Positions 8,635-16,186 of a stretch of 64,000 nt of DNA are shown piece by piece. The notes beneath the pieces are model-generated. The model worked only from the letters and a program-made list of their open reading frames with translations, was not told the origin of the DNA and made no database searches. Both the position numbers and the translations under genes were made by a program. Source of the DNA: JAFAHD01 sp963772515. Its GTDB lineage: Bacteria > Vulcanimicrobiota > Vulcanimicrobiia > Eremiobacterales > Eremiobacteraceae. The stretch covers positions 372,001-436,000 of the forward strand of contig CAVYXC010000002.1 of assembly GCA_963772515.1 (NCBI GenBank). The letters run 5' to 3'. Each line of letters begins with the position of its first letter. The first letter of the stretch is position 1.

Positions 8635-9570
8635 ATGAAGCGCCTGTGTTTGTTGGCCGGACTGGCCGCGCTTGCTTCAACCGGATGCTCGGCCGCATCC
8701 GTCAACCCGGCTCCGCCGGCAGCGGCCCATAGCGTCTACGTCAGCAACTTCACGGTCGGCACTTCCCAAATCGCCGTGGTCGGGCTCCCAGTGACCGGCA
8801 GCTCGATTCCGACCATCGTCGCGCCCGCTGGATTGCACTCGGTGATAGCGCTGGCTTTCGACAGTTCGGGCAATCTATGGGCGGTCAACGATTTCTCGAC
8901 GGCTGCCGTGACCGGCTACAGCCTGCCGCTCTCCAACACCAGCACGCCGTTTGCCACGATCAATATTCCAGGCGCGAAAAACCCGATCGCGATCGCGTTT
9001 GACGGCTCGGGGGATCTTTGGGTCGCTGACGGTGGGACCAATGATGTGCTCGAGTTCACGCCGCCGTTCAGCGGTTCGATCACCCCGACTCCGGCGGTGA
9101 CGATCACGAGCGTCACGGCGCCGGGCGGCCTCGCCTTTGATGCCGCTGGACACTTATACGTTTCGAAAGGAGTGGGTGGCATTGCGATCTTCAATCCGCC
9201 GTTCTCGACCGGCCAATTGCCGACGGCGACCCCGCTTACCGGATCAGTCTCGCCCGGCGCCCTGACCTTTGATGCCGCCGGCAATCTCTACACCCTGAAC
9301 AACAACGGCAACATCGACCGCTTCAACGCGCCGACTGCAGGCGGCGGTCCGATCAGCGTCGAGCTCAGCGGCGTGGACACCCTGATCACGGATGCGGGGG
9401 CGCTTGCCTTCGATTCAAACGGGAACCTCTACGCCACCAACATCCAAAGCCCGCAACTGTACCTATTCTCAAACGCCAGCGCTACTTTCAGCGGCAATAT
9501 GCCCGTTCCGATGCTCCTGACGATCACTGGATTCGGGGTGAACGGCACGGGCGGGGTCGCGATCCACTAA
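8635..9570 (+). CDS. NHL-repeat-like beta-propeller lipoprotein
   Basis: A 311-residue secreted lipoprotein. The N-terminus MKRLCLLAGLAALASTGC is a type II signal peptide with Cys18 as the probable lipidated residue. The rest is about six degenerate propeller blades, recognisable by repeated cores of the type LAFDSSGNLWAVND, IAFDGSGDLWVAD, LAFDAAGHLYVS, LTFDAAGNLYTLN and LAFDSNGNLYATN. Such propellers usually bind ligands or proteins; a few are lactonases, but no catalytic residues can be assigned. ATG at 8635 was chosen for the signal peptide and the AGGAAGG site five bases upstream. The stop overlaps that of the convergent S9 peptidase gene. Confidence 0.85.
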   Translation: MKRLCLLAGLAALASTGCSAASVNPAPPAAAHSVYVSNFTVGTSQIAVVGLPVTGSSIPTIVAPAGLHSVIALAFDSSGNLWAVNDFSTAAVTGYSLPLSNTSTPFATINIPGAKNPIAIAFDGSGDLWVADGGTNDVLEFTPPFSGSITPTPAVTITSVTAPGGLAFDAAGHLYVSKGVGGIAIFNPPFSTGQLPTATPLTGSVSPGALTFDAAGNLYTLNNNGNIDRFNAPTAGGGPISVELSGVDTLITDAGALAFDSNGNLYATNIQSPQLYLFSNASATFSGNMPVPMLLTITGFGVNGTGGVAIH

Positions 9571-11447
9571 GGCCGATTCGGGCCGATGTAGCGGTCGAGA
9601 AATACGGCGATCTGCGTGTACGCGACGATGCGGTTGGCGTCGCGCGCTATGCCGTGGCCTTCGTCGGGGAAAATCGTCAGCTCCACCGGCACGCCCTTGG
9701 CCTTGAGCGCGTCGGCCATTTGCTGGCCTTCGGCCGCCGGCACGCGCGGATCGTTCGCGCCCATGAAGATGATGAGCGGCGCTTTGATGCTGTCGACGTG
9801 ATTGAGCGGTGAGATCGACTCGAGGAAGTCGCGGTCCTGTGCGAGCGAGCCGTAGACGCCTTCGCGGTTGGCGCGCCGGTACGAGCTCGTGTGCTCCAAG
9901 AATGTGACAAAATTGGAAATGCCCACGATGTCGACGCCGGCGGCCCAATCGTCGGGGAACTCGGTCAATCCGGCCAGCACCATGTAGCCGCCATACGAGC
10001 CGCCATAAAGCGCGATGCGTTTGGGATCCGCGCCGCCGTGCGCGATGAGCCAGTCGTGTGCCGCATGGAGATCTTTCACGGAGTCCAGCCGTTTGCGGAC
10101 GTCGGCGAGGTGCAAGTAGGTGTTGCCGTATCCGCTGCTGCCGCGCACGTTGGGGACCAGCACCGCGTAGCCGCGGGCGACGAAGAACTGCGTGATCGGA
10201 TTGAAAACCGGGCGCGCCTGCGCCTCCGGACCGCCGTGGACGTCGACGACCACCGGCAGCGGACCGCTCGCGTTCTTCGGCTTGTAATACCACGCCGGAA
10301 TCGAGCGGCCGTCGAAGGACGTGAACGAGACCAGCGCCGGCTGCACGAACGTGCTCGGTGCGATGCCCGCCAGCTGCGGCGCCGTCACTTGGCGCGCGTG
10401 CTTACGCGCGAAGTCATAGACCCAGATGGCGCTCGGGTTGGCCGGGCCGGAGAATTCGAAGGCCAGCTCGTCGCCCTTGACCGAGAAGGTCGGCGCCGCG
10501 GCGACGCCCGGCGGCAGCGCCGGCGTCGCGAGCGTCTTGCCGGTCGCCACGTCCACGACGATCAGGTCGCCGTAGCCATCGCGGTCGCGCACGTATGCCA
10601 TCTTCGCGCCGTCGCGCGAGAGCGTCAGCGAGTCGATGTCGTAGGACTCGTCGTCAAGAAAACTGATGCGCTTGGGGCCGGCAAGGTCGATGACCGCGCG
10701 CCCGCGATACTCGCGCCCGCCATAGTCGCTGATGCAATAGATCTTCGAGTCGTCGCCGGAGAAGTGGCAGCTCTCGAAGTCCGCGTTTCCGGTATGAGAC
10801 GTCAACAGCCGGCCGAGGTACTTGTCCTGCGTGCGATCCACGAGCACCAAGTCGTTATCGAAATTATCCCTTCGGATGCTGACCAGTAAGCTGTTGCCTG
10901 TATGCGACCACGCGACTGGCCGGCTATCACCGTTTTGCTGGAAGACCAACTGCGGCGCGGCTGCGCGCGTCGCGTGCATCGTGTAGACGTCGAAATATTG
11001 CTTGTCGCGCACGTTCGATGCGAATGCGATCGACCGGCCGTCGAACGAATAGCCGCCGAAGTTGTGCTGGATTCCATCCTCGTCGAGGAGCGAGGCGAGA
11101 TCACCGCCTTTCGGGGCGGTGGACCAGAACTGCCAGTTCTCGTCTCCGCCGTGATCGCGGCCGAAGATGATGAGGTTGGCATTGACGGGCGACCACGCTT
11201 TGAAATCCGCGCGCTCTGGTCCGCTTGTGATCTCGATTGTCTCGCCTCCGGCGAGCGGCGCCACCCATACCTGCGAAACGCCGGATTTGGCAAAGCTGAA
11301 GGCGACGTTTGATCCGTCCGGCGAGAGCGACGGTCCGGTCTGGCCTTTGATCTGCAGATAGGCGGCTACGTCGGCGGGTGCAACCGCGGCATAGACTGGC
11401 AGCGCCGCCACGACGGTGATGAGAAGGTTGAGCAGTCCGTGCGTCAC
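9567..11447 (-). CDS. S9-family serine peptidase (prolyl oligopeptidase / acylaminoacyl-peptidase type), secreted
   Basis: A 626-residue alpha/beta-hydrolase peptidase. The N-terminus VTHGLLNLLITVVAALPVYA looks like a signal peptide. Residues ~30-340 form a WD40/TolB-like propeller (GPSLSPDGSNVAFSF, YSFDGRSIAFASN, SLTLSRDGAKMAYVRD). The catalytic domain has VVDVHGGPEAQ, VPNVRGSSGYG, the nucleophile elbow LYGGSYGGYM, FMGANDPRVP (Asp) and DEGHGIAR (His), a complete Ser-Asp-His triad. The GTG at 11447 was chosen because AGAGG lies just upstream and it begins the signal peptide. It starts 14 bases after murG on the same strand, so it probably rides on the dcw transcript. It is not a usual dcw member. 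Confidence 0.9.
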   Translation of the reverse strand: MTHGLLNLLITVVAALPVYAAVAPADVAAYLQIKGQTGPSLSPDGSNVAFSFAKSGVSQVWVAPLAGGETIEITSGPERADFKAWSPVNANLIIFGRDHGGDENWQFWSTAPKGGDLASLLDEDGIQHNFGGYSFDGRSIAFASNVRDKQYFDVYTMHATRAAAPQLVFQQNGDSRPVAWSHTGNSLLVSIRRDNFDNDLVLVDRTQDKYLGRLLTSHTGNADFESCHFSGDDSKIYCISDYGGREYRGRAVIDLAGPKRISFLDDESYDIDSLTLSRDGAKMAYVRDRDGYGDLIVVDVATGKTLATPALPPGVAAAPTFSVKGDELAFEFSGPANPSAIWVYDFARKHARQVTAPQLAGIAPSTFVQPALVSFTSFDGRSIPAWYYKPKNASGPLPVVVDVHGGPEAQARPVFNPITQFFVARGYAVLVPNVRGSSGYGNTYLHLADVRKRLDSVKDLHAAHDWLIAHGGADPKRIALYGGSYGGYMVLAGLTEFPDDWAAGVDIVGISNFVTFLEHTSSYRRANREGVYGSLAQDRDFLESISPLNHVDSIKAPLIIFMGANDPRVPAAEGQQMADALKAKGVPVELTIFPDEGHGIARDANRIVAYTQIAVFLDRYIGPNRP

Positions 11448-11461
11448 GATGCGACCTCTTG

Positions 11462-12652
11462 TCAGGCGGGGGCCGGCGTCTTGCCGATCTGGCCCTTGAT
11501 GATGCGCTCGACCATCGTCTGCAGCGCGCGCGGGTGCGAGAGCGACGCCGCGCCGAAGCGCATCGCGCTCAGCTTCTCGGGGGTGAGCACTTGCAGCAGC
11601 GCCCAGTAGAGCGCGTCTGAATCGAGCTTCTTGTCGTCGATCACCAAGGCGGCGTTGTGCCGTTCGAACACCGCCGCATTCTTGCGCTGGTGGTCGTCGG
11701 CGGCGTGCGGATACGGTATCAGGATCGACGGCAGCCCGACCACCGCGAGCTCGGCCAGCGTTGACGCGCCCGCGCGGCACACGGCGATATCCGCAGCTGC
11801 GTACGCAAGCTCCATCTTGTCCAGGTAGCGCACGAGCTGGTAGCGGTTCGCATTGGCCTCGACCTTGCGCTCGGCCGCCATCCACTCGTGATCGCGCTCG
11901 CCGGCGATGTGCAGCACCTGCAAGCCCGGCGGCAGCCGCCGGCGCGCGACCATGCCGCTCGTGGCGACGTTGATCGTGCGCGCCCCCTGGCTGCCTCCGA
12001 AGATGATGGCGGTCGCGAGTTTCGGGTCCAAGCCAAGGCTGCGGCGTGCTTCGACTTGCGTCGGGCGCGCGTAGATCTCGGGCCGCACGGGAATGCCGGT
12101 GGCCACGAACTTGCGTCCAAAAAACGCGGCCGTCTCCTCGAACGCGCCCCACACCTCATCCGCCGCGGCCGCCATGAAGCGATTCGCTCGCCCGGGTTCG
12201 ACGTTTGGTTCCAGCAGCACGATCTTTGCGCCGCGCAGCGCGCCCGACGCGCGCAGCGTCGCAGCGGCCATCACCACCGGCACGCTCGCGTAACCGCCGG
12301 TTGCGACGACGACCTGTGGGTTGAACTTGCGCACGATCGGCAGCGCCTCGCCGGTGCCCAGCACGTTGGCGGCGACGCCGCCCGCGGCCGCGGCGAGCGA
12401 CGTGCGCGACAGCGGACGGCTGCGCACGTACTCGGCTGCGACGTTCGCGCGAGCGACGATCTGCGTCTCCATCCCGCCCCGGGTGCCGACGAAAAGCAGC
12501 TCGTGCGCGTCGTTCGGAAATGCAAGGCGCGGCTCGCCGTCGTCCGGCGCGCAGACCCCTGGATCAGCGGGCGCGCCGGAGAGCGCTTGCGCTAGTGACA
12601 GCGCGGGGTACAGGTGACCCCCCGTGCCGCCGCCGGTGAGCAGGATGCGCAC
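11462..12652 (-). CDS. murG: MurG: lipid II synthase (UDP-GlcNAc:lipid I GlcNAc transferase)
   Basis: A GT28 glycosyltransferase on the inner face of the cytoplasmic membrane that adds GlcNAc to lipid I. The 396-residue product is slightly longer than the usual ~360 because of an insert near residues 30-50. Motifs: the N-terminal G-loop LTGGGTGGHLYPALSLA, VVATGGYASVPVV, LLEPNVEPGRANR, the second G-loop IIFGGSQGARTIN, CRAGASTLAELAVVGLPSILIPYPHAADDHQ (split across the donor site). The GTG at 12652 lies 89 bases inside the end of ftsW. Confidence 0.97.
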   Translation of the reverse strand: MRILLTGGGTGGHLYPALSLAQALSGAPADPGVCAPDDGEPRLAFPNDAHELLFVGTRGGMETQIVARANVAAEYVRSRPLSRTSLAAAAGGVAANVLGTGEALPIVRKFNPQVVVATGGYASVPVVMAAATLRASGALRGAKIVLLEPNVEPGRANRFMAAAADEVWGAFEETAAFFGRKFVATGIPVRPEIYARPTQVEARRSLGLDPKLATAIIFGGSQGARTINVATSGMVARRRLPPGLQVLHIAGERDHEWMAAERKVEANANRYQLVRYLDKMELAYAAADIAVCRAGASTLAELAVVGLPSILIPYPHAADDHQRKNAAVFERHNAALVIDDKKLDSDALYWALLQVLTPEKLSAMRFGAASLSHPRALQTMVERIIKGQIGKTPAPA

Positions 12653-13790
12653 TGCGTGGTTCCCTCATGCGTTCTTCGGCGGCAAGCGCCGTTCGCGACC
12701 GACCGCGCGAGATGCCGGCCAACAGGCCCACACCGAACAAGCTCATGACCAGCGACGTGCCGCCGTAACTGATGAACGGCAGCGGCACGCCGGTGACCGG
12801 CCACGTCGACGTCACGACGCCGATGTTGATGAACGCTTGGAGCGCGATCGACGCCGTGATGCCGACCGCCAGGAAGAAACCAAAACGGTCCTCGGCCTTC
12901 ATCGCGATGCGCAACCCGCGATAGGCGAACAGCAGAAAGAGCACGAGCACCGTCGCGGCGCCGATGAACCCCAGCTCTTCGCCCAGCACCGAGTAGATGA
13001 AGTCCGTGTACTGTTCGGGCAGATAGCCGAATTTCTGCCGGCTCGCGCCCAGGCCGACGCCGAAGATGCCGCCCGAGCCCAGGCCGTACAGCGACTGCAA
13101 GATGTGATAGCCGGTGCCTTTGGGGTCGGCGTTGGGATCTAAGAACGCGGTGAAGCGCGCGCGCCGGTACGGACTGGCATACACGAACGCGAGCAGCGCC
13201 GGCACGGCCACCGCCACGCCGATAGCGAGATGGCTCAAGCGCGCGCCGGCGGCGAACAGCATGAAGAACGCGATCATCAAGAAGAGCGTCGCCGTGCCGA
13301 GGTCGGGTTGGCGTAGCACGAGCATAAAGCACACGCCGACCCAGAACAGCGCCGGGAATCCGATCGCGCTGAAGTCCCGCGCGCTGTCTTCTCGGTCTGC
13401 GAGCAGTTTGGCCAAGAAGACGATGAGCGCCAGCTTTGCGAACTCCGACGGTTCGAACGAGAACGTGGCGAACTCGTACCAGCGCCGCGCGCCGCCCTCC
13501 ATCGCGCCGAAATGCGGGAACAGGACCCCCACGAGCAAGACGACGGCGATTCCCAACAGCCATGGTGCGGCGCGGCGCAGCAGGCCGTAGTCGAGCTTCA
13601 TGCCGAGCCAGCAAGCAAGACCGCCGAGCGCGACCCACACCAGCTCGCGCTTGAAGAAATGCGCCGCGTCGTGGTAGCGCGTGATGCCGACGACCGACGA
13701 TGCGGAGAACACCATGATGGCGCCGATCGCGGTGAGCAAGGCGGCGACGATGAGCAGCGTCGCATCCGGCGAGCGCCGCTGCGTCGTCAC
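12564..13790 (-). CDS. ftsW: FtsW-type SEDS peptidoglycan polymerase
   Basis: A ten-helix membrane glycosyltransferase of the SEDS family that polymerises lipid II at the division site with its partner FtsI. The 408-residue product has the SEDS hallmarks: MVFSASSV, GARRWYEFATFSFEPSEFAKLALIVFLAK (split, with the FEPSE motif), LRQPDLGTATLFLMI, GYHILQSLYGLGSGGIFGVG, DFIYSVLGEELGF and PLPFISYGGTSLV. Position between murD and murG favours FtsW over RodA. A basic 40-residue tail reads in another frame over the start of murG. The GTG start overlaps the murD stop. Confidence 0.95.
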   Translation of the reverse strand: MTTQRRSPDATLLIVAALLTAIGAIMVFSASSVVGITRYHDAAHFFKRELVWVALGGLACWLGMKLDYGLLRRAAPWLLGIAVVLLVGVLFPHFGAMEGGARRWYEFATFSFEPSEFAKLALIVFLAKLLADREDSARDFSAIGFPALFWVGVCFMLVLRQPDLGTATLFLMIAFFMLFAAGARLSHLAIGVAVAVPALLAFVYASPYRRARFTAFLDPNADPKGTGYHILQSLYGLGSGGIFGVGLGASRQKFGYLPEQYTDFIYSVLGEELGFIGAATVLVLFLLFAYRGLRIAMKAEDRFGFFLAVGITASIALQAFINIGVVTSTWPVTGVPLPFISYGGTSLVMSLFGVGLLAGISRGRSRTALAAEERMREPRSAHPAHRRRHGGSPVPRAVTSASALRRAR

Positions 13791-15220
13791 GATGCGCTCG
13801 CAGTCGCGCCGTGCAGACCGCGCACCGCGGCGGCGAAGACCTCGCCGCGCTGCTCGGCGCTTTCGAACATGTCGAACGAGGCGCAGCCGGGCGAGAGCAG
13901 CACGACGTCGCCGCGCGCGGCGACCTCGGCTGCGGCGTTCACCGCGGCCTCCATCGAATCGGCGTAGATGATCGGGCCCTTTTCCATGAGCGCGCCGATC
14001 TCGCGCGCGCTCTCGCCGATCAGCACCACGAGCTTCGCGCGCGCCGAGGCGGCTTTTGCCAGCGCGCCGAAGTCGGTCCGCTTGCCGCGCCCGCCGGCGA
14101 TGAGGATGAGCGGTTCGTCGAACGCCGCCAACGCCTTGACGACCGCGTCAGGGTTGCTCGCCTTGCTGTCGTCGATCCAGCGCACGCCGCCCGATAGCGC
14201 AATCGTCTGCATGCGGTGCGGAAGCGGCTCAAAACTGCGCAGCCCGGCGGCGAACGCGTCATCAGACGTGCCGATCTGCGTACCGCGCATGAGCGCCAGT
14301 GAAGCGGCCAGATATGCGGCCATCGCATTGGCGACGTTGTGGGCACCTTTGATCTTCAGTTCGGAGGCCGCGATGACCGGCACGTACTTGGCCGCCTCGT
14401 TGGTTCGGCCGCGGCGCACGATCCAGCCACCTTTGACCGCTACGTCGGCGATCTCCGACCCGAGGCCCGAGAACCAGGCGTCCCCGCAGCGCAAGCGTTT
14501 GATCGGTCCATCGCGCAGTTCGCGAATAGCCGCGTCGTCGGCGTTACCCACGAACCAATCGCTCTCGAGCTGGTTTGCGAAGAGCCGGAACTTGGCTTCG
14601 CGGTACTCGTCCATCGACGGATAGCGGTCCAGATGATCGGGCGAGATGTTGAGCAGCACGCTGACGCGCGGATGGAACGTGCTGATGCCCTCGAGCTGGA
14701 AGCTTGAGACCTCGGCGACGAGCCACTCGCCGGCCTGGGCGAGCGCGGCCTCGCGGATAAGCGGGTTGCCGATGTTGCCGCCGGTGCGCACGGACGCGCC
14801 GGCGGCGCGCAGCAAATGCGCGGTCAGAGCGGTGGTGGTCGACTTGCCCTTGGTGCCGGTGATCGCGATGATCGGCGCCAGCGCGATACGATAGGCCGCT
14901 TCGATCTCCGAGATGACGGGGACGCCCGCGCGTTGGACCGCAAGCACGGCCGGATTGTTGAGCGGCACGCCGGGAGAGAGAATCGCGACGTTCGCACCGC
15001 CGGCGGCCGCTGCAAGACCGTCTTTGCTCGTCAGTTCGACGCCGAGCTTGGCGAGATCGTCGCGCTGTGCCGTGAGCTGCTCGAGCGGTTTATCGTCGTA
15101 GGCGGCGACGTGAAGGCCGCGGTCGCGCAGCACGGCCGCGGTCGCCATGCCGCTGCGGCCGACGCCGATGACCAGCGCGCGGTCGCCCTCTACGAGCTTC
15201 ACTACGACATCGTTCGGCAT
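13787..15220 (-). CDS. murD: UDP-N-acetylmuramoyl-L-alanine--D-glutamate ligase
   Basis: Adds D-Glu to UDP-MurNAc-L-Ala in the cytoplasm. The 477-residue Mur ligase has the N-terminal fold ALVIGVGRSGMATA, the P-loop ITGTKGKSTTTA (~120-131), VAEVSSFQLEGI, LNISPDHLDRYPSMDEY, and the C-terminal SKASNPDAVVKAL and LIAGGRGKRTDFG motifs plus LLSPGCASFDMFESAEQRG, all typical of MurD. It directly abuts the mraY stop and overlaps ftsW by four bases. Confidence 0.97.
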   Translation of the reverse strand: MPNDVVVKLVEGDRALVIGVGRSGMATAAVLRDRGLHVAAYDDKPLEQLTAQRDDLAKLGVELTSKDGLAAAAGGANVAILSPGVPLNNPAVLAVQRAGVPVISEIEAAYRIALAPIIAITGTKGKSTTTALTAHLLRAAGASVRTGGNIGNPLIREAALAQAGEWLVAEVSSFQLEGISTFHPRVSVLLNISPDHLDRYPSMDEYREAKFRLFANQLESDWFVGNADDAAIRELRDGPIKRLRCGDAWFSGLGSEIADVAVKGGWIVRRGRTNEAAKYVPVIAASELKIKGAHNVANAMAAYLAASLALMRGTQIGTSDDAFAAGLRSFEPLPHRMQTIALSGGVRWIDDSKASNPDAVVKALAAFDEPLILIAGGRGKRTDFGALAKAASARAKLVVLIGESAREIGALMEKGPIIYADSMEAAVNAAAEVAARGDVVLLSPGCASFDMFESAEQRGEVFAAAVRGLHGATASAS

Positions 15221-16186
15221 CTACAGCGCGAGGCCTCGCGCGCCGATCAAAAGGAAGACCAGCGCGCCGAACGTGACGCACAACGATGCGACGATGAACG
15301 CACCGGTCACGCGGCCTTCGGGCCAGCCCGACATCTCGAAGTGATGGTGCAACGGCGTCATCTTGAAGACGCGCCGGCCGGTCGATTTGAAACTGATCAC
15401 CTGCACGATGACGGAGAGCGCTTCGAGCACGAAGACGATTCCGATGATCGGCAGCAAGAGCAAGAAGTTGTATTCGATCGCCAGCCCGCCGAGCAGCGCG
15501 CCGAGAGCGAGCGCGCCGGTGTCGCCCATGAAGATGCGCGCGGGATGCCGGTTGAAATACAGAAAACCGGCGCAGCTGCCGACCACCGCCGCGGCGATCG
15601 TCCCGGCGAACAGAAAGCTCATCAGCATGAGCGGCGGCATCGCGACACCCGCGGCCAGCCCGTCGAGGCCGTCGGTGAGATTCACCGCGTTGGCAGCGCC
15701 GACGATCGCGCACACCGCAAGGAAGGCCCATAACCATACGGGCAACGCGACGTACCCCGTGAACCAGATCGCGGCGAATTGATGCTCCTGCGCGGCCCAT
15801 GCGGTGAAACACGCTGCGACGATCAGGAGCAGCGCGAACTTGACCCGCGCTCGCAATCCGAGCGGGCGGCGCCGGACCAGCTTCAGGTAGTCGTCTGCGA
15901 AACCGATCGCCGCGGCCGCGAGGACGAGCGACACGACGGGCCAGCGCCAGACGGCATCGATCGGCGGGATGAACGCGCCCGCGAGCGCCGCCGCGGCGAA
16001 CGCGATGCCGCCCATCGTCGGCGTGCCACGCTTGACCTCGTGCGAGGCCGGACCGTCTTCGTATATCTGTTGTCCGAGCGCGCGCCGCCGCTGCCACGCG
16101 ATGAGGGCAGGGATGATCGCCGCCGACAAGACGGCGCCGACGCCAAATGCGAGGACGAGGAACGTGAACGGGCCGGTCGGGGTCAT
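15221..16186 (-). CDS. mraY: Phospho-N-acetylmuramoyl-pentapeptide transferase
   Basis: An integral membrane enzyme (about ten helices) that transfers phospho-MurNAc-pentapeptide onto undecaprenyl phosphate to make lipid I. With ATG at 16186 it is 321 residues, a normal MraY size. Conserved loops: GTPTMGGIAFA, FADDYLKLVRRR (the DD metal site), NAVNLTDGLDGLAAG, GDTGALALGALLGGLA and the cytoplasmic MTPLHHHFEMSGWPE. The longer open frame upstream (35 codons) overlaps murF and is not conserved. The start overlaps the murF stop (ATGA). Confidence 0.97.
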   Translation of the reverse strand: MTPTGPFTFLVLAFGVGAVLSAAIIPALIAWQRRRALGQQIYEDGPASHEVKRGTPTMGGIAFAAAALAGAFIPPIDAVWRWPVVSLVLAAAAIGFADDYLKLVRRRPLGLRARVKFALLLIVAACFTAWAAQEHQFAAIWFTGYVALPVWLWAFLAVCAIVGAANAVNLTDGLDGLAAGVAMPPLMLMSFLFAGTIAAAVVGSCAGFLYFNRHPARIFMGDTGALALGALLGGLAIEYNFLLLLPIIGIVFVLEALSVIVQVISFKSTGRRVFKMTPLHHHFEMSGWPEGRVTGAFIVASLCVTFGALVFLLIGARGLAL

